DNA from: an uncultured Eubacteriales bacterium
GTDB lineage: Bacteria; Bacillota; Clostridia; Oscillospirales; CAG-272
Assembly (NCBI GenBank): GCA_934365155.1
Contig: CAKRMZ010000050.1
Location: 1-8,744 of the forward strand
Direction of reading: 5' to 3'
DNA: 8,744 nt
How positions within the stretch are numbered: position 1 is the stretch's first letter; each line of letters starts with the position of its first letter. The notes under the pieces are model-generated. The model made no database searches. It was not told the DNA's origin and worked only from the letters and a program-made list of their open reading frames with translations. This document shows, one piece after another, positions 7,170 to 8,744 of this stretch. The translations under genes and the position numbers were made by a program.

Positions 7170-8005
7170 AACTCCGCTCTCATATTCAATCTATTTTCTT
7201 TTGCATCAGTATCTGTGCCCTGCTTTTCATCGCATATTTCTTTACCCCGCTGATATCCGCACTGCTTCCGGACGGATATTCCGACATCACCCAAAGCGAT
7301 GAAATTCATCCTGATTTTTCAGAGCATCAGGAAAGATCTTCCTTTGACACCCTGTGGGATTTATATAATCAAGCAGAAGAAATCAAATATTTAGAGGATG
7401 ATTCCTATACAAAAACCGCATATGATCTTTACATATTGCTTATGTGCATATGCAACGGCAAAAGCTACGTGCCTGAAAAGGTTTATAAAATCACCCCCAA
7501 ACTGATCAATTATAACGATTCATTTGTCTATATGCTCCAATATTCACAAAGCGACGACAACGGTATTTTTTACGATATAAATATCGCATTTGACAACACA
7601 ATGGCCTTTGCACAAATAAGTCCCGATAATACCGATACGCTGTCGGAACGGGAAATCTCCGATGCATTGCAAAAATATAAACAATGGGCAGAAGAGGCAA
7701 GTAAAATTCCAAATATTACTCCCGATGATTCACCCGAATATGAACAAGTATTGCAAAACCCGTTCTATCTTTTATTTAATTGTGCGGAAACGTACCATAG
7801 CGATACCAAATATCTGCATTATATTTTATATGATCTGATCAACGGCAATAAACGCATCTATGAAAGTCACGGTCAATATTATATTGAGTTTTCATATTCT
7901 TATGTCCGCCTTACTTTGATACCGGATCTGAAAAATCCCGGATTCAATGGCTTTTTAATTGAATATGAACCGATTTATTCGTCCGAAGATTCCGAAAACC
8001 CATAA
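7166..8005 (+). CDS. Unrecognised membrane-anchored extracellular protein, third gene of the two-component operon
   Basis: The 279-residue protein begins with TTG overlapping the kinase stop (TTGA, 7166-7169), behind a consensus RBS. The frame is open back to 7028, but that part is kinase coding sequence. Residues 1-8 are basic (KLRSHIQ), and a hydrophobic helix spans about 9-34 (IFFCISICALLFIAYFFTPLI) with no lipobox and no convincing cleavage site. The remainder, about 245 residues, is acidic, rich in Tyr and Asp, and should lie outside the membrane. It alternates helical (DLYNQAEEIKYLEDD; SEREISDALQKYKQWAEEA) and beta-rich stretches (QYYIEFSYSYVRLTLIP near the end). I recognise no family and no catalytic motif. 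The tight coupling suggests it is made in proportion to the kinase. It could be an accessory sensor, an inhibitor of the kinase, or a target of the pathway. The function is unknown. Confidence 0.85.
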   Translation: MKLRSHIQSIFFCISICALLFIAYFFTPLISALLPDGYSDITQSDEIHPDFSEHQERSSFDTLWDLYNQAEEIKYLEDDSYTKTAYDLYILLMCICNGKSYVPEKVYKITPKLINYNDSFVYMLQYSQSDDNGIFYDINIAFDNTMAFAQISPDNTDTLSEREISDALQKYKQWAEEASKIPNITPDDSPEYEQVLQNPFYLLFNCAETYHSDTKYLHYILYDLINGNKRIYESHGQYYIEFSYSYVRLTLIPDLKNPGFNGFLIEYEPIYSSEDSENP

Positions 8006-8015
8006 AGTCATTCGC

Positions 8016-8045
8016 TTGAACACATGACGTCTTTCGTGATATACT
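8016..8045 (+). promoter_or_regulatory. Extended -10 promoter of the flavin reductase-like gene
   Basis: TTGAAC (8016-8021) and TATACT (8040-8045) are 18 bases apart, and the -10 is preceded by TGA, a TGN extended -10. Transcription would begin near 8052, about 60 bases before the ATG. No intrinsic terminator is seen between the operon stop at 8005 and this promoter, so some read-through from the two-component operon is possible. Confidence 0.6.
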
Positions 8046-8059
8046 GTAATAAAAGCGTT

Positions 8060-8072
8060 CTCTCACGGAGAG
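8060..8072 (+). other. Small hairpin in the leader of the flavin reductase-like gene
   Basis: CTCTC (8060-8064) can pair with GAGAG (8068-8072) across the three-base loop ACG. The stem is only 5 bp and there is no T run, so it is not a terminator. It is too small for a known FMN riboswitch and may be chance. Confidence 0.3.
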
Positions 8073-8111
8073 GTCAATCAGATTATAAAAAAACAGAAAA
8101 GAGGAAAAATC

Positions 8112-8615
8112 ATGAGAAATATCAGCCCCTATGAATGGAACGACAATATCTTCACCACAATCGGCAAGCGGTGGATGCTAATTACAGCCAAAAATGAGAG
8201 CACCGGAAAATATAACACTATGACGGCAAGCTGGGGCGGAGTCGGTGTGCTTTGGAACAAGCCGGTTTGTTTTTTATTTGTTCGTCCGCAGAGATACAGT
8301 TTTGAATTTATAGAAAACACATCTTGCATTTCTTTATCTTTCTTTTCGGAAAATTACCGAAATGATCTCAAGACACTCGGCACATTGTCCGGACGGGACT
8401 GCGATAAACTGCAGAAAACCTCTCTGCATGCCAAAGAGGAAGACCAATATGTACTTTTTAAAGAGGCGGATATTACAATAAAAACCACCAAGCTTTACCG
8501 AAGCGACATGAATCCCGAATGCTTTGTCGACCGCTCGTTACTTGCAAATTACAAAGAAAATGACTACCACAGAATGTATATTTGCGAAATTAACGAAATT
8601 TTAATAAATAATTAA
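8112..8615 (+). CDS. Flavin reductase-like protein (FMN-binding split barrel)
   Basis: The 167-residue protein has the usual length of short flavin reductase/flavoredoxin-type proteins and their key segment NTMTASWGGVGVLWNKPVCF, followed by VRPQRYSFEFI (residues 35-67), which forms the flavin pocket in this family. GTLSGRDCDK (90-99) matches the conserved stretch in the middle, and YHRMYICEI lies near the end. No signal peptide or TM segment is present, so it should be cytoplasmic. Members bind FMN and carry electrons from NAD(P)H or iron-sulfur partners; the partner here is unknown. The start is ATG 8112, with GAGGA (8101-8105) 6 bases upstream. It has its own promoter and no functional tie to the sensor genes is evident. 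No intrinsic terminator follows it. Confidence 0.87.
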   Translation: MRNISPYEWNDNIFTTIGKRWMLITAKNESTGKYNTMTASWGGVGVLWNKPVCFLFVRPQRYSFEFIENTSCISLSFFSENYRNDLKTLGTLSGRDCDKLQKTSLHAKEEDQYVLFKEADITIKTTKLYRSDMNPECFVDRSLLANYKENDYHRMYICEINEILINN

Positions 8616-8636
8616 TTAAATATTCATCTCAGGCTA

Positions 8637-8664
8637 TTGCCATTCCTGAAAAATATGGTATAAT
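8637..8664 (+). promoter_or_regulatory. Strong promoter for a gene beyond the right edge
   Basis: TTGCCA (8637-8642, one mismatch to TTGACA) and a perfect TATAAT (8659-8664) are 16 bases apart. TGG precedes the -10, giving an extended -10. This is the best promoter in the window. A short inverted repeat TCAGG-N11-CCTGA (8629-8649) brackets the -35. Confidence 0.75.
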
Positions 8665-8669
8665 ATGCC

Positions 8670-8709
8670 TATGTTTTGCAATTTATAGATTGCCAAATTG
8701 CAAAACATA
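8670..8709. repeat. Perfect 15-bp inverted repeat at the predicted transcription start
   Basis: TATGTTTTGCAATTT (8670-8684) is exactly complementary to 8695-8709 across a 10-base loop. With the -10 ending at 8664, transcription should begin near 8671, so the repeat would be either an operator over the start site or a hairpin at the very 5' end of the mRNA. The loop contains ATTGCCA, which also occurs at 8636-8642 over the -35 box. It has no following T run, so it is not a terminator. Confidence 0.8.
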
Positions 8710-8732
8710 CATAAATTATTAACATTTTCGCG

Positions 8733-8737
8733 AAAGG
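8733..8737 (+). promoter_or_regulatory. Likely RBS of the gene starting just past the window
   Basis: AAAGG lies 7 bases from the window end, so a start codon at about 8745 would be well spaced. It overlaps the 10-bp palindrome TTTCGCGAAA (8726-8735). The gene itself is not visible. Confidence 0.5.
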
Positions 8738-8744
8738 TGTGTCC

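Noticed and set aside
8046..8111. FMN riboswitch in the leader of the flavin reductase-like gene
   Set aside because: The leader is about 60 bases with only a 5-bp hairpin. The FMN riboswitch (RFN element) is much longer and multi-branched with conserved segments not seen here.
8629..8649. TCAGG-N11-CCTGA as a terminator of the flavin reductase-like gene
   Set aside because: The stem is only 5 bp with an 11-base loop, and there is no T run. At most it is an operator around the -35.

Overview
The window looks like a gut-type anaerobic Firmicute of the class Clostridia (Oscillospirales/Ruminococcaceae-like). The reasons are a mosaic surface protein built from domains typical of that group, with a clostridial SPQT-type sorting tail, strong AGGAGG-type ribosome binding sites, frequent TTG starts and an AT-leaning base composition. 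This placement is inference from content; there is no rRNA or tRNA in the window.

Layout: (1) Bases 1-4059 (+) hold the 3' part of a very large secreted, wall-anchored protein whose start lies upstream of the window. (2) A perfect 14-bp hairpin at 4072-4102 with T tracts on both strands ends this gene and probably also the convergent gene. (3) Bases 4131-4871 (-) encode a small C39-like cysteine peptidase that appears to be a lipoprotein. (4) A 179-bp divergent intergenic region (4872-5050) contains a sigma-A-like promoter and five TGTAA/TGTAC elements in one orientation, spaced near whole DNA turns. (5) Bases 5051-8005 (+) form a tight three-gene operon: an OmpR/PhoB-type response regulator, a two-TM HAMP histidine kinase, and an unrecognised membrane-anchored extracellular protein that starts with TTG inside the kinase stop codon. 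(6) Bases 8112-8615 (+) encode a short flavin reductase-like protein behind its own extended -10 promoter. (7) The last 129 bases hold a strong promoter, a perfect 15-bp inverted repeat at the predicted transcription start, and a likely RBS for a gene just beyond the window.

Working hypothesis: the operon encodes an envelope sensor (kinase plus a third extracytoplasmic protein). Its regulator may bind the phased repeats and control both its own operon and the divergent C39 lipoprotein. The kinase and regulator are standard in family terms. The less ordinary parts are the third protein, the divergent lipoprotein peptidase, the phased repeats, the SPQTF sorting tail and the inverted-repeat promoter at the right edge. 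Nothing here is a CRISPR array, prophage, transposon or clear new defence system.
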